Shown here: piece by piece, positions 1 through 7,129 of the stretch
How the letters are laid out: every line of letters starts with the position of its first letter
Numbering within the stretch: the stretch's first letter is position 1
Source: Rhodanobacteraceae bacterium
Lineage (GTDB): Bacteria; Pseudomonadota; Gammaproteobacteria; Xanthomonadales; SZUA-5
Direction: 5' to 3'
Length of the DNA stretch: 11,760 nt
NCBI GenBank assembly: GCA_003233535.1
Contig: QIMA01000404.1
Location: 1 to 11,760, forward strand
The notes under the pieces: generated by a model
Seen by the model: only the letters and a program-made list of their open reading frames with translations
The model's database searches: none
Told to the model about the DNA's origin: nothing
Program-made: the position numbers and the translations under genes

Positions 1-91
1 TATGAGCCACTACACCGCTCCTTCGAAAAAACCACTGGGCAATCAATGTCCTGCGCGATCATCGCGCGAGTTCATGAAATATCCGGGCTAG
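1..91. mobile_element. MITE-like element, right part (copy A, cut by window start)
   Basis: This is the right-hand part of a small non-coding element; its left part lies outside the window. Positions 1-77 match 11684-11760 with one difference (position 6, g against a). Its right terminal repeat (about 70-91) reads TTCATGAAATATCCGGG followed by CTAG, the reverse complement of the left terminus seen at 11609 and 6062 (CTAG, then CCCGGAATTTCATAAAC), apart from one extra base. A near-terminal palindrome, GCGCGAT-c-ATCGCGC, lies at 53-67. Joining copies A and F gives a full element of about 166 bp, too short to encode a transposase, so it must move in trans. It ends 29 bp before the proA start and may therefore affect proA expression. 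I cannot assign the parent transposase family. Confidence 0.8.
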
Positions 92-120
92 GCATCCACA
101 ATCAGCATTAGAGTAGCTGC

Positions 121-1404
121 ATGAATGATCTGAGCACTGGCGCGAACGCCACTGAGGTTCTTTGCGCCAGCGTTGCCAGCCATCGGCGCATTCTTGCCAA
201 TGCCCCCGCAGCCAAGCGGTCAGCGGTTGTGCGTGAGATTGCCGCTCAGTTGCGGGCGCGGAAAACGGAAATTCTGCAGGCTAATGTTGCTGATTTAGCC
301 GCGGCTGTCGAGTCGGGCATGGCTGAGGCGCTGACTGATCGGTTGATGCTCAATGCCGCGCGGTTGGAGGGTATGGCTACTGACTTGGAGCGTGTCGCCG
401 ACTTGCCGGACCCGATTGGCGTGGAATTGGAGCGGCGGACCCTGCCTGAGGGGCAGGAACTGAGCCGCCGCCGCGTGCCGATCGGGACGCTGGGCGTGAT
501 CTACGAAGCGCGGCCGAACGTGACCACCGATATTGCCGCGCTGGCGCTCAAGTCTGGCAATGCGCTGGTGCTGCGTGGCGGTCGTGAAACAAAGAACAGC
601 AATCGCGCGCTGTTGACCTGTGTGCATGCCGCGTTAACCAGCCAGCAACTGCCGGCCGAGCTAGTCCAGGCTCTACCCGCGCGGGAGCGCAGCGAAGTGG
701 GTGAACTTTTGCGGCAGGACCGCTATATCGATCTGCTGATTCCGCGCGGCGGCCAGGCACTGCAGGATTACTGTCGTGATCACGCGCGTATGGCGGTGAT
801 TTACGGAGGCATCGGCATTTGCCATCTGTACTGGGCACCGAGCGCGGCACTCGATCGCGCCTTGCCGGTTGTCAGTAACGCCAAAGTGCAGCGGCCGAGC
901 GTTTGTAACGCGCTTGATACCTTGCTCGTGCATCGAGAGGTGGCGGCTAAGGTGTTACCCCAGGTCGTCGCGCAGATGTCGACGCTTGGCGTGCGTTTCG
1001 TTGCTGATCCGGGTGCGCTAGAGGCGCTGGACGGACGCGGTGGCGAATGTGTGCGCGCGGCCGAAGGCGGTGACTTTCAACGCGAGTGGCTGTCGCTGGT
1101 GTTGGGCTTGAAGGTCGTTGATGACCTGGATCAAGCGATGAACCATATTGCCGACAACGGCACCGGCCATTCGGACGGCATCCTCTCTGAGGACGAGAAG
1201 GAAACGCAGCGCTTCCTTGCCGAAGTCGATTCCGCTGCGGTCTACAGCAATGCCAGCACCCGCTTCACCGATGGCAGTTGTTTTGGGCTGGGCGCTGAAG
1301 TCGCGGTGTCTACGCAGCGACTGCACGCGCGCGGGCCGATGGCGCTAGAGGCGCTCACTACCTACAAGTGGGTGGTGGAAGGGGATTACAGCGTTAGAGC
1401 TTAG
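121..1404 (+). CDS. proA: Glutamate-5-semialdehyde dehydrogenase (gamma-glutamyl phosphate reductase)
   Basis: Cytoplasmic enzyme of proline synthesis that reduces gamma-glutamyl phosphate with NADPH to glutamate-5-semialdehyde. The 427-residue product has the aldehyde-dehydrogenase-like fold of the family (usual length about 415-420). Visible marks are GVIYEARPNVT near residues 125-135, ALKSGNALVLRGG near 142-154, GGIGICH near 229-235, and the catalytic block NAKVQRPSVCNALDT with Cys262 as nucleophile. The C-terminus TYKWVVEGDYSVRA is typical of the family. Small departures are Ser for the usual Gly before VCNA and LDT for the usual LET. The ATG at 121 fits the family N-terminus, but no clear Shine-Dalgarno sequence is visible. 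A MITE ends 29 bp upstream, so any promoter must lie in that short gap or inside the element. No proB or nadD partner is visible in the window. Confidence 0.95.
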   Translation: MNDLSTGANATEVLCASVASHRRILANAPAAKRSAVVREIAAQLRARKTEILQANVADLAAAVESGMAEALTDRLMLNAARLEGMATDLERVADLPDPIGVELERRTLPEGQELSRRRVPIGTLGVIYEARPNVTTDIAALALKSGNALVLRGGRETKNSNRALLTCVHAALTSQQLPAELVQALPARERSEVGELLRQDRYIDLLIPRGGQALQDYCRDHARMAVIYGGIGICHLYWAPSAALDRALPVVSNAKVQRPSVCNALDTLLVHREVAAKVLPQVVAQMSTLGVRFVADPGALEALDGRGGECVRAAEGGDFQREWLSLVLGLKVVDDLDQAMNHIADNGTGHSDGILSEDEKETQRFLAEVDSAAVYSNASTRFTDGSCFGLGAEVAVSTQRLHARGPMALEALTTYKWVVEGDYSVRA

Positions 1405-1427
1405 GACCAGTGCCAGTAGCAGGTTTT

Positions 1428-1453
1428 GAGCCTGTCAGAAATTTTGTGTGTAG
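1428..1453 (+). repeat. Left inverted repeat of the IS256-type element
   Basis: The core TGTCAGAAATTTTGTGTGTAG lies 29-49 bp before the transposase ATG. Its inverse reappears imperfectly at 3070-3095 (ACACACAAAA, three mismatches, then CTGACA). Confidence 0.65.
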
Positions 1454-1481
1454 GGTCTACTTTGAAGTTTTAGGAGGACCT

Positions 1482-2748
1482 ATGCCAAACAAGAACAAGT
1501 ATGCGAGCGTTGCGGCCAAGAAGTTGGTGGCGACGATACCGAAAGAGTTACTTGAGCACTTTCCGCTCAAGGAGACGATGACGGCCGATTCGATTGAACT
1601 GGCCTCAGTGGTGTTCGTCGAAGGCGCTGATTGAGCGTGCGCTGGGCGGAGAGCTTTCTTACCACCTGGGCTATGCGGCCGGTGCGGACAAGCCGGAGGA
1701 AGCCACTAATTGTCGCAACGGCAGCAGTTCCAAGACGGTTCTGACCGATCAGGGACGTGTTCGTCTGGACGTTCCGCGCGACCGCTTGGGGACGTTTGAA
1801 CCGCTGTTGGTGCCCAAGCACGAGCGCCGATTTACCGGTTTCGACGACAAGGTGATCGCAATGTACGCCCGGGGGATGACCGTTCGGGAGATCCGCGCCT
1901 TTATGAGCGAGCAATACAGCGTTGATGTATCACCGGACTTCATTAGCTCGGTGACCGACGAGGTTCTGGAGGAAGTGACGGCATGGCAAAGCAGGCCGCT
2001 GGAACCGATCTATCCGGTGGTGTTCTTCGATGCCCTGCGGGTGAAGATCCGCGACGAGGGCGTGGTGCGCAACAAGTCGATTTACCTGGCACTCGGGATA
2101 CTCCCCGATGGCTGTCGTGAGATCCTGGGGATATGGATTGAGAGCACCGAGGGCGCGAAGTTTTGGATGAAGGTTTTCAATGACTTGAAGACTCGCGGGG
2201 TCGAAGATATATTGATTGCGGTGACCGATGGCTTGAGCGGAATGAGTGAGGCATTGGCAGCGGTATTCCCACAGACAACGCTGCAGACCTGCATCGTGCA
2301 TTTGATTCGCAACTCGCTGGAGTACGCCAGTTGGAAACAACGCCGGGTGCTAGCCAAAGCGCTCAAGCCGATCTATAGCGCGGTCAATGCGCAGGCCGCC
2401 GAAGCGGAGTTGGATGCCTTCGAGCTAAGCCCGCTGGGAAAGAAATTTCCGTCGGTCGTGGCATCCTGGCGCCGTGCCTGGGATCGGGTGATCCCGTTTT
2501 TTGCCTTCGCGCCCGAAGTCCGCCGGATTATCTACACCACCAACGCCATTGAGAGCGTCAATGCGCGCCTGCGCAAGATCATCAAGACCCGCGGTCATTT
2601 CCCCAGCGACGAGGCGGCGAGCAAGCTGCTGTGGCTGGCACTACGCAACATCACCGCCACCTGGGGTCACCCGGCCCGCGAGTGGAAAGCGGCGATGAAC
2701 CAATTCGCGATCGCCTATGGCGAGCGCTTCACCCGGTCGATGGCCTAA
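1482..2748 (+). pseudogene. IS256-family (mutator-type) transposase, frameshifted
   Basis: DDE transposase of the IS256 family. Translation starts at ATG 1482 behind a very good ribosome binding site (AGGAGG, 5 bp away) with the family's N-terminus MPNKNKYASVAAKKLV. This frame stops at 1632-1634 after 50 codons. The rest continues one base further on, from about 1618 (KALIERALGGELS) to 2748, so one extra base lies near 1615-1622. The second part keeps the catalytic residues: in the downstream open frame beginning at 1594 they are D146 (VVFFDALRVKIR), D212 (IAVTDGLSG) and E320 (TTNAIESVNARLRK), together with the CIVH motif at 233-236. I see no slippery heptamer at the join and the family does not normally use programmed frameshifting, so I read it as a mutation. 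The ATG at 1594 is probably not a genuine start. Confidence 0.85.
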
Positions 2749-3069
2749 GATGGTCACCGGCGCGGCGCGGATCGGTCCGTGGACGATTGCCGCGACGGGT
2801 GCGGCGCTGCGCGCCTCACCCGCCACGGCAAACGTGTGCACAAGTCCGTGGACATCGCGGGACAGCAAGCTGCCCGCAGCGATGACCACCGACTTGCACA
2901 CACTTCGCCCACCGCCCGACCGGGATGGCGCTATCGTGAACGAAAGATCAGAGCTTGGGCACGCTGCGCGCGCAATCACAAAAGCATTTTCTTTTTTTGC
3001 CAGGGAGCAAAAGCACAGAGCACAAGAACCCAGACAATCTGTCATCGGCAACAGCAACACCGAAACATC
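2749..3069. other. Region between transposase stop and right inverted repeat, no gene recognised
   Basis: About 320 bp that contain short open frames on both strands but none with a recognisable domain or a good ribosome binding site. Base composition changes from GC-rich (2750-2940) to A-rich (2980-3090), which suggests a join of different sequences. I see no function. Confidence 0.4.
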
Positions 3070-3095
3070 CCACACACAAAAAAACTGACACCCCC
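3070..3095 (-). repeat. Probable right inverted repeat of the IS256-type element
   Basis: ACACACAAAAAAACTGACA followed by a run of C. Against the inverse of 1428-1453 it matches at 19 of 26 positions, including the CTGACA core. The terminal GGCTC of the expected repeat is replaced by C residues. Confidence 0.5.
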
Positions 3096-3176
3096 CCCGT
3101 TTTAGGTAAGGGCAAAAGATTTTCTACTCTTGCTTTCACGGGGTTGCCGAAAATGACCGATCCACAATGCTCTTGA

Positions 3177-3211
3177 CCTAACACCTAACACCTAACACCT
3201 AACACCTAACA
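3177..3211. repeat. Five tandem copies of the heptamer CCTAACA
   Basis: Perfect seven-base tandem repeat, TGTTAGG read on the minus strand. It lies about 57 bp beyond the slyX stop, in the gap between the insertion sequence and the slyX-ppa pair. Copy number is likely to vary through replication slippage. It has no spacers and no sign of coding. Confidence 0.9.
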
Positions 3212-3267
3212 GTCCGAGTAGCCACCCCGGCCGCAGGATGGTTAACACCTGCTACCGGCACTCGCTG

Positions 3268-3495
3268 TCAATAATGCGGCGGCGGTGGTTCTTCGCCGGC
3301 ATCTTCCTGGAGCAGCCCGCGTAGGCCTTCCAAGCTGCTGGTCGCGCGGTGCAATTCCTCGCGCAGCACGGCAACCGTACGATGCAGATCGGCCACGTCG
3401 GTATTGAGCGTGGTCAGCAGGTCTTCCTGGAAAGCGACGCGGATTTCCAGTTCTTCGACTCGGTCCAGCAGGTCGGTTCCGACGTCCGTACTCAT
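3268..3495 (-). CDS. slyX: SlyX family protein
   Basis: Small cytoplasmic protein of unknown biochemical role, found widely in gammaproteobacteria. From ATG at 3495 the product has 75 residues. The sequence shows the family pattern: a heptad-like coiled coil (DRVEELEIRVAFQEDLL, then TLNTDVADLHRTVAVLREEL) ending in an acidic and proline stretch and the characteristic C-terminal PPPPHY. A TTG at 3501 is an alternative start adding two residues; that codon overlaps the ppa stop (TGA at 3498-3500). The contact between the two genes indicates cotranscription with, and probably translational coupling to, ppa. The Shine-Dalgarno sequence before the ATG is weak, which fits coupling. Confidence 0.88.
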   Translation of the reverse strand: MSTDVGTDLLDRVEELEIRVAFQEDLLTTLNTDVADLHRTVAVLREELHRATSSLEGLRGLLQEDAGEEPPPPHY

Positions 3496-3497
3496 AT

Positions 3498-4046
3498 TCA
3501 AAATGCTGGCTTGACCGGCAGCTCATTGTAGCGGCGTACCGAGTCGATGATTTCAGCCTTGGCTTCATCGGCGCCGCCCCAGCCCTCGATTTTGACCCAC
3601 TTGCCCGGCTCTAGGTCTTTGTAATGGGCAAAGAAATGGGCGATTCGGTCAAGCAGGTCGTCTGGTAACTGGCGCACGCTCTCCACGTTTCGATACAGCG
3701 TGCTGACCTTGTTAATCGGTACCGCGACGATCTTTGCGTCGCTGCCGGCTTCATCCGTCATCTTCAGCACGCCAACCGGACGGCAGCGCACCACCGAGCC
3801 AGGGATCAGCGGCACCGGCATCACCACCAGTAGGTCAACGGGGTCGCCATCGCCGCACAGGCTGTTGGGCATGTAGCCGTAGTTGGTCGGGTAGCGCATG
3901 GCGGTGTTGAGCACGCGGTCGACGAAAATCGCACCGGTGTCCTTGTCCACTTCGTATTTCACCGCTTCGCCGTCGAGCGGGATCTCGATGATCGCGTTGA
4001 TGTCATTGGGCACGTCGTGCCCGGACGAAACGAGGTCCAGCCCCAT
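3498..4046 (-). CDS. ppa: Inorganic pyrophosphatase (family I)
   Basis: Soluble, metal-dependent enzyme that hydrolyses pyrophosphate to two phosphates and so pulls biosynthetic reactions forward. The 182-residue product is close to the usual bacterial length (about 176). All active-site positions known from the E. coli enzyme can be found shifted by one residue: E21, K30, E32, R44, Y56 (in YPTNYGY), D66, D68 and D71 (in the signature DGDPVDLLV), D98, D103, K105, Y142 and K143. The ATG at 4046 follows a good ribosome binding site (GGAG, 6 bp away). slyX follows directly and touches the stop codon. The gene is divergent from the methyltransferase gene on the other strand, with the promoters for both presumably in the gap of about 110-210 bp. 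Confidence 0.97.
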   Translation of the reverse strand: MGLDLVSSGHDVPNDINAIIEIPLDGEAVKYEVDKDTGAIFVDRVLNTAMRYPTNYGYMPNSLCGDGDPVDLLVVMPVPLIPGSVVRCRPVGVLKMTDEAGSDAKIVAVPINKVSTLYRNVESVRQLPDDLLDRIAHFFAHYKDLEPGKWVKIEGWGGADEAKAEIIDSVRRYNELPVKPAF

Positions 4047-4159
4047 GATTGACTCCAGCGCAAATTACGAACCGCGCTAGTGTAGCGGCTATGCGTAAGT
4101 TCAGTGTATCCCCAAGGCAATAGACCGGGACCCGGCCGCGCTATTCGAACACGCTTGCG

Positions 4160-5371
4160 GTGAGCCCTCGGTCATTGCTGCCAATCCGAAACGACGTCGC
4201 GCTAGGAGCGTCGGCGCCAAAGCGTCTACTATCGGCGGCTCAGTTTCTCGGCTCAATCTCAGTGGCAACTTACCAGCAGGACGACCTTGCACTTGCAGCG
4301 CTGTTTTATCCTTTCGAAGTGGGGCAACTCAGGTGGCCGGAAGACGGTGCGGTGCTGTTCATGGGGGCCAGAGAAGGATTGCCGTTGCGCGAACACAAGC
4401 GTGATGGTCTGGTTTTCGAACAAAGCTTCAAGCCCAGTCATGATGCGGTCTCGGCTGCGGGTATAGCTGAGGCTGAACCTAGCGACGCCGATTACGCGAT
4501 GATCCTGATGCTGCCGCCGCGGCAAAAAGACTACGCGCGTGCGCAGTACGTCCGAGCGCTGCAGCGGCTGCGGCCAGGCGGTGTGCTAGTGCTTTCTCAG
4601 GCCAATGCCGATGGTGCTAAGTCTTGCCAGACCGATCTGCAGCGACTGGTCGGGTCGCTGAGCGCCCTTTCCAAACACAAGTCTCGGGTGATGTGGACTG
4701 CGGCTGGGCCAGCCTTTGATGCCGAGCAGGCCCGTTTATGGCTACGAGCAGACGAGCCGCGTGAGATTGTCGACAGCCGCTTCCGTTCTCGCCCCGGCGT
4801 ATTTGCATGGGATCGTATCGACCCGGCTTCTCGGCTCCTGGCCGAGCACTTACCAGCCGATTTGACCGGTTGTGCTGCAGACTTGGGGGCTGGCTATGGC
4901 TACCTGACGTCCGAGCTGTTGTCGCGGTGCGCAAACGTTACAGCCGTCGATTTGTACGAGGCAGACGGGCGTGCTCTGGCCTTGGCGCGCGAGAATTTGG
5001 CCGAGGCAGGCGCGAGTCGAGAATTGGAGTTTCATTGGCAAGATGTAGGCGCAGGGCTGGAACAGCGCTACGACTGCATTGTCTGCAATCCACCTTTTCA
5101 CGCTCAGCAGGGTCAGAGTCGTCCGGATATCGGACGGCAGTTCCTGCTCAGTGCGGCGAACGCGCTATTGCCCGGCGGACGGCTATGGTTTGTTGCCAAT
5201 CGGCATCTGCCATACGAGGAATGCCTGAGCGAGGGCTTTGGGGAGGTGCGTCAAGTGGTTCAAAGCGGTGCATACAAAGTTATTGAGGCGCTGCGCGATG
5301 AGCCTCGTAGTGACAATCGAGGCGCAAGATCAGGGACATTGGAGCATTTAATAAAGAGGCGGCGACGATGA
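4160..5371 (+). CDS. rsmC: RsmC-type 16S rRNA guanine-N2 methyltransferase (class I, SAM-dependent)
   Basis: Probable methyltransferase for G1207 of 16S rRNA, using S-adenosylmethionine. With the GTG start at 4160 it has 403 residues in two halves. The N-terminal half is the degenerate, non-catalytic methyltransferase-like domain of the family (FYPFEVGQLRWP near 49-60, VFEQSFKP near 85-92). The C-terminal catalytic half carries SRPGVFAWDRID near 210-221, the SAM loop DLGAGYG at 241-247, the acidic motif VDLYEA near 263-268 and CNPPFH at 309-314. Homologues usually begin about 14 residues before the FYPF segment, which favours the GTG at 4262 (MATYQQDDLALA..., 369 residues) as the true start; neither start has a visible ribosome binding site. 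RlmG (23S G1835) is the close alternative, but SRPGVF favours RsmC. The stop overlaps the rsuA start (ATGA at 5368-5371), coupling two 16S rRNA modification genes. Confidence 0.8.
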   Translation: MSPRSLLPIRNDVALGASAPKRLLSAAQFLGSISVATYQQDDLALAALFYPFEVGQLRWPEDGAVLFMGAREGLPLREHKRDGLVFEQSFKPSHDAVSAAGIAEAEPSDADYAMILMLPPRQKDYARAQYVRALQRLRPGGVLVLSQANADGAKSCQTDLQRLVGSLSALSKHKSRVMWTAAGPAFDAEQARLWLRADEPREIVDSRFRSRPGVFAWDRIDPASRLLAEHLPADLTGCAADLGAGYGYLTSELLSRCANVTAVDLYEADGRALALARENLAEAGASRELEFHWQDVGAGLEQRYDCIVCNPPFHAQQGQSRPDIGRQFLLSAANALLPGGRLWFVANRHLPYEECLSEGFGEVRQVVQSGAYKVIEALRDEPRSDNRGARSGTLEHLIKRRRR

Positions 5372-6108
5372 GGCTGGTAAGGGTCATCGCCAATCTGGGT
5401 TACGGCAGTCGCAAAGAGGTGACTGCGCTGTTTCGCAACGGGTTTGTAACCGATGCCCAGGGTGAGGTGCTCTATACCGATGATCAAGTAGAGCACTCGG
5501 CGATTCGAATTGACGACGAGCCCTTGGACCCGCCAGCTGGGCTCACACTGATGTTGCACAAGCCGGTCGACTACACGTGTTCGCGCAAAGATACCGGTGG
5601 CTTGATCTACGATCTATTGCCGCCGCGATTTGCGCGGCGTAAGCCAACGCTGTCTAGCGTAGGGCGCTTGGACAAGGAGACTAGCGGGCTGCTGCTGCTG
5701 ACCGACGACGGCAAGTTGCTGCACCGGGTCATTTCGCCGAAGTCGCGTCTGGGCAAGGTCTACCAAGTGGAATTGCAAACCGACTTGGTGGGCGATGAGG
5801 TAGAGCGATTCGCTAGCGGGGAACTGATGCTGGAAAACGAGGAGAAACCGCTGCTGCCTGCGCAAATGGCAGTCGATGGGCCGCGTCTGGCGCGGCTTAC
5901 TCTGCACGAAGGGCGCTATCACCAAGTTCGGCGGATGTTTGCCGCGGTCGGTAATCACGTCGTCGCTTTGCACCGCAGTCAGATAGGCGGTTTGGCGCTA
6001 GGTGATTTGCCCAGTGGTCAGTGGCGGTCACTGCAGGCTGATGACTTGGATACGTTGTTTGCTAGCCCGGAATTTCATAAACGTCATGCGCCCTCGCTAG
6101 GTCCTTGA
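5368..6108 (+). CDS. rsuA: 16S rRNA pseudouridine(516) synthase, C-terminus supplied by a MITE
   Basis: Converts U516 of 16S rRNA to pseudouridine. The 246-residue product has an N-terminal S4 RNA-binding domain (about 1-50), the catalytic motif GRLDKETSGLLLLTDDG with Asp102 (the same number as in E. coli RsuA), and the family motif EGRYHQVRRMFAAVGNHVVALHR near 181-203. E. coli RsuA has 231 residues and ends shortly after the PGEYRPLTEEEI segment, which corresponds to SGQWRSLQADDLDTLF here. The remaining tail, SPEFHKRHAPSLGP, is encoded by the left end of a MITE starting at 6062, which also gives the stop codon. So the native stop was lost through insertion, with the catalytic core untouched. 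The start overlaps the stop of the methyltransferase gene by four bases. RluE/RluF relatives are a less likely alternative. Confidence 0.92.
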   Translation: MRLVRVIANLGYGSRKEVTALFRNGFVTDAQGEVLYTDDQVEHSAIRIDDEPLDPPAGLTLMLHKPVDYTCSRKDTGGLIYDLLPPRFARRKPTLSSVGRLDKETSGLLLLTDDGKLLHRVISPKSRLGKVYQVELQTDLVGDEVERFASGELMLENEEKPLLPAQMAVDGPRLARLTLHEGRYHQVRRMFAAVGNHVVALHRSQIGGLALGDLPSGQWRSLQADDLDTLFASPEFHKRHAPSLGP

Positions 6109-6210
6109 TCGCCCAGCGACTTTTCCTCAGTCGGGTGTATGAATCACTACCCCGCTCCCTTTCTTGAAAAAACACGGTGAAAAACCACTGGCCTACCAAT
6201 GTCTTGCGCG
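6062..6210. mobile_element. MITE-like element, left part (copy B)
   Basis: Starts with CTAG and CCCGGAATTTCATAAAC and follows copy F (11609 onward) to about 6210 with scattered changes and one insertion of about 15 bases near 6160-6180. The internal inverted repeat CGACT...AGTCG is kept. Similarity stops at about GCGCGAAGCTCGG, where copies A and F have the palindrome and right terminus. The element overlaps the rsuA 3' end, so it inserted inside or directly at the original end of that gene. Its right end is missing or replaced by the sequence up to 6798. Confidence 0.8.
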
Positions 6211-6366
6211 AAGCTCGGTATTGTTGGCAGTCCGCAGGTCGACCGCCTCACTTGAGGCCCGTCCGGGCGTAGGGATTCGTAAAACCTCGTGCATATCAGG
6301 CATGCAGCGAACCGAAGAGCGGGCCAATGGGTGTAGCCTAAAATTCCTTTTACACAGGCCACTTTC

Positions 6367-6540
6367 ATGGCTAACTCAGATAACGAGCGGACGTTACGTG
6401 ATTGGTTCGCGGGACAGGCCTTGGTTGGCATGATCCCCACGCCCAGGTCCCCGGGCGTCTTGCCGAGGTCGGTCGAGCAAATGGCGGTTGAAGCCTACAA
6501 GTACGCAGATGCGATGCTTCTCGCGCGCGGCGGCAAGTAG
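6367..6540 (+). CDS. Small phage-like hypothetical protein (57 residues)
   Basis: Open frame from ATG 6367 to TAG 6540, not a shadow of a larger gene. The product begins MANSDNERTLRDWFAGQALV and ends in AVEAYKYADAMLLARGGK. From memory this pattern (a TLRDWFAGQAL block near residues 9-19 and an AYxxADAMLxAR block near 43-54) recurs in short hypothetical proteins of phages and prophages; its function is not known. No strong Shine-Dalgarno sequence is visible. It sits alone between the MITE remnant at 6062-6210 and the element at 6568-6798, with no other phage genes in view, so it is either an isolated prophage scrap or cargo caught between the repeats. Confidence 0.6.
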   Translation: MANSDNERTLRDWFAGQALVGMIPTPRSPGVLPRSVEQMAVEAYKYADAMLLARGGK

Positions 6541-6567
6541 GAGTTCGCAGCGGACTCCCTGGAAACC

Positions 6568-6798
6568 TTAGCCCGGATACTTCATGAGCATTCTGCAGCG
6601 GCCGCCGCCCGTTCACTTGTTAGAATGGGTGCGCTGTGGCGCGATCTGCTCCCTACGATCTGCTTGATGTAGGAACCACCGCTACGCGGCTCACACGCCT
6701 TCGCCGCTCTCCATTCCGCAGGCCTCACCACAACACCCCCATGGTGTTATCGAAAGCGGGCGACGCCTTCGACGAATCTCATGAGATATCCGGGCTAG
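6568..6798. mobile_element. Second small element bounded by the same type of terminal inverted repeat (copy C)
   Basis: The left end (6568-6588) reads TAGCCCGGATACTTCATGAG. The inverse of the right end (6777-6798) reads TAGCCCGGATATCTCATGAG, so 18 of 20 positions pair. This makes a unit of about 231 bp whose ends match the MITE family but whose interior does not resemble copies A, B and F. No coding frame inside looks real. The right end lies about 15 bp beyond the T-tract of the cold shock gene terminator, so the insertion left that transcription unit intact. Confidence 0.65.
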
Positions 6799-6813
6799 GT
6801 GCCTGACTAAGGC

Positions 6814-6846
6814 AAAAAAAACCCCAAAACCGAAGTTTCGGGGTTT
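6814..6846 (-). terminator. Intrinsic terminator of the cold shock gene
   Basis: On the minus strand AAACCCC-G-AAAC-TTCG-GTTT-T-GGGGTTT forms an 11-pair stem with an inner G-T pair and a stable TTCG tetraloop, followed directly by a T run (A run at 6814-6821 on the plus strand). It begins 24 bp after the stop of the cold shock gene. Confidence 0.92.
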
Positions 6847-6869
6847 CATCTAGCGCTTAGAGCGCAAGA

Positions 6870-7079
6870 TTAGTTGACCTGGACGTCTTCAGCCTGCAGG
6901 CCTTTCTGACCCTGGGCAACGGTGAAGCTCACCGACTGACCTTCCTGCAGGGTTTTGAAGCCAGTGCCCTGAATGGAACGGAAGTGGACGAACAAGTCGC
7001 TGCCGCTTTCCGGGGTGATGAAGCCAAAACCCTTGGCGTCGTTGAACCACTTGACCGTACCAGTTTGACGATTCGACAT
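6870..7079 (-). CDS. CspA-family cold shock protein
   Basis: Single-stranded nucleic acid binding protein of 69 residues, the usual length, that acts as an RNA chaperone. The start is ATG 7079 ([21 protein letters not shown]); a longer frame from 7148 exists but its extra residues are not family-like. RNP1 is KGFGFI at 16-21 and RNP2 is LFVHF at 29-33; aromatic binding positions W11, F18, F20, F30 and F33 are present. A ribosome binding site AAGGAAA lies about 10 bp before the ATG. A strong terminator follows, so the gene is monocistronic. A terminator-like hairpin with eight T lies in the leader, 25 bp before the ATG, suggesting control by transcription attenuation. Which csp paralogue this is cannot be decided from the sequence. 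Confidence 0.95.
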   Translation of the reverse strand: MSNRQTGTVKWFNDAKGFGFITPESGSDLFVHFRSIQGTGFKTLQEGQSVSFTVAQGQKGLQAEDVQVN

Positions 7080-7103
7080 AGCTATTACTTTCCTTGAAAC
7101 ACT

Positions 7104-7129
7104 AAAAAAAACGCCACGACGTCGTCGTG
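7104..7129 (-). promoter_or_regulatory. Terminator-like hairpin in the cold shock gene leader (possible attenuator)
   Basis: On the minus strand CACGAC-GAC-GTCGTG is a perfect six-pair stem with a three-base loop, followed by GCG and eight T. The T run ends 24 bp before the start codon of the cold shock gene. It has the form of an intrinsic terminator but sits upstream of the gene. It could be an attenuator relieved by cold or by CspA-type antitermination, or the end of an upstream transcript; no gene lies upstream on that strand within about 600 bp, which favours the first. Confidence 0.5.

Larger units (their letters stand above)
1428..3095 (+). mobile_element. IS256-family insertion sequence, probably inactive
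   Basis: A transposase frame of IS256 type is bracketed by imperfect inverted repeats at 1428-1453 and 3070-3095; by eye 19 of 26 positions match. The pentamer GTTTT lies outside both ends (1423-1427 and 3099-3103), which could be the remains of a target duplication but is too short to be decisive. The gap from the transposase stop (2748) to the right repeat is over 300 bp, longer than usual for this family, so either the right end has acquired extra DNA or the true end lies elsewhere. The left end is 24 bp after the proA stop, so proA is intact. The transposase is frameshifted, so this copy is unlikely to move on its own. Confidence 0.65.

Noticed and set aside
1600..1634. Programmed ribosomal frameshift in the transposase
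   Set aside because: No slippery heptamer or obvious stimulator, and the IS256 family normally makes its transposase from one frame.
2631..3105. Several open frames behind the transposase as passenger genes
   Set aside because: Overlapping frames on both strands, low-complexity arginine or proline-rich products, no ribosome binding sites and no recognisable domains.
3177..3211. Possible CRISPR-like or telomere-like array
   Set aside because: Seven-base perfect units with no spacers and no cas genes; a simple tandem repeat.
6164..6433. 89-codon frame across the MITE and its flank
   Set aside because: It is composed largely of repeat sequence and overlaps the better supported 57-codon phage-like gene in another frame.
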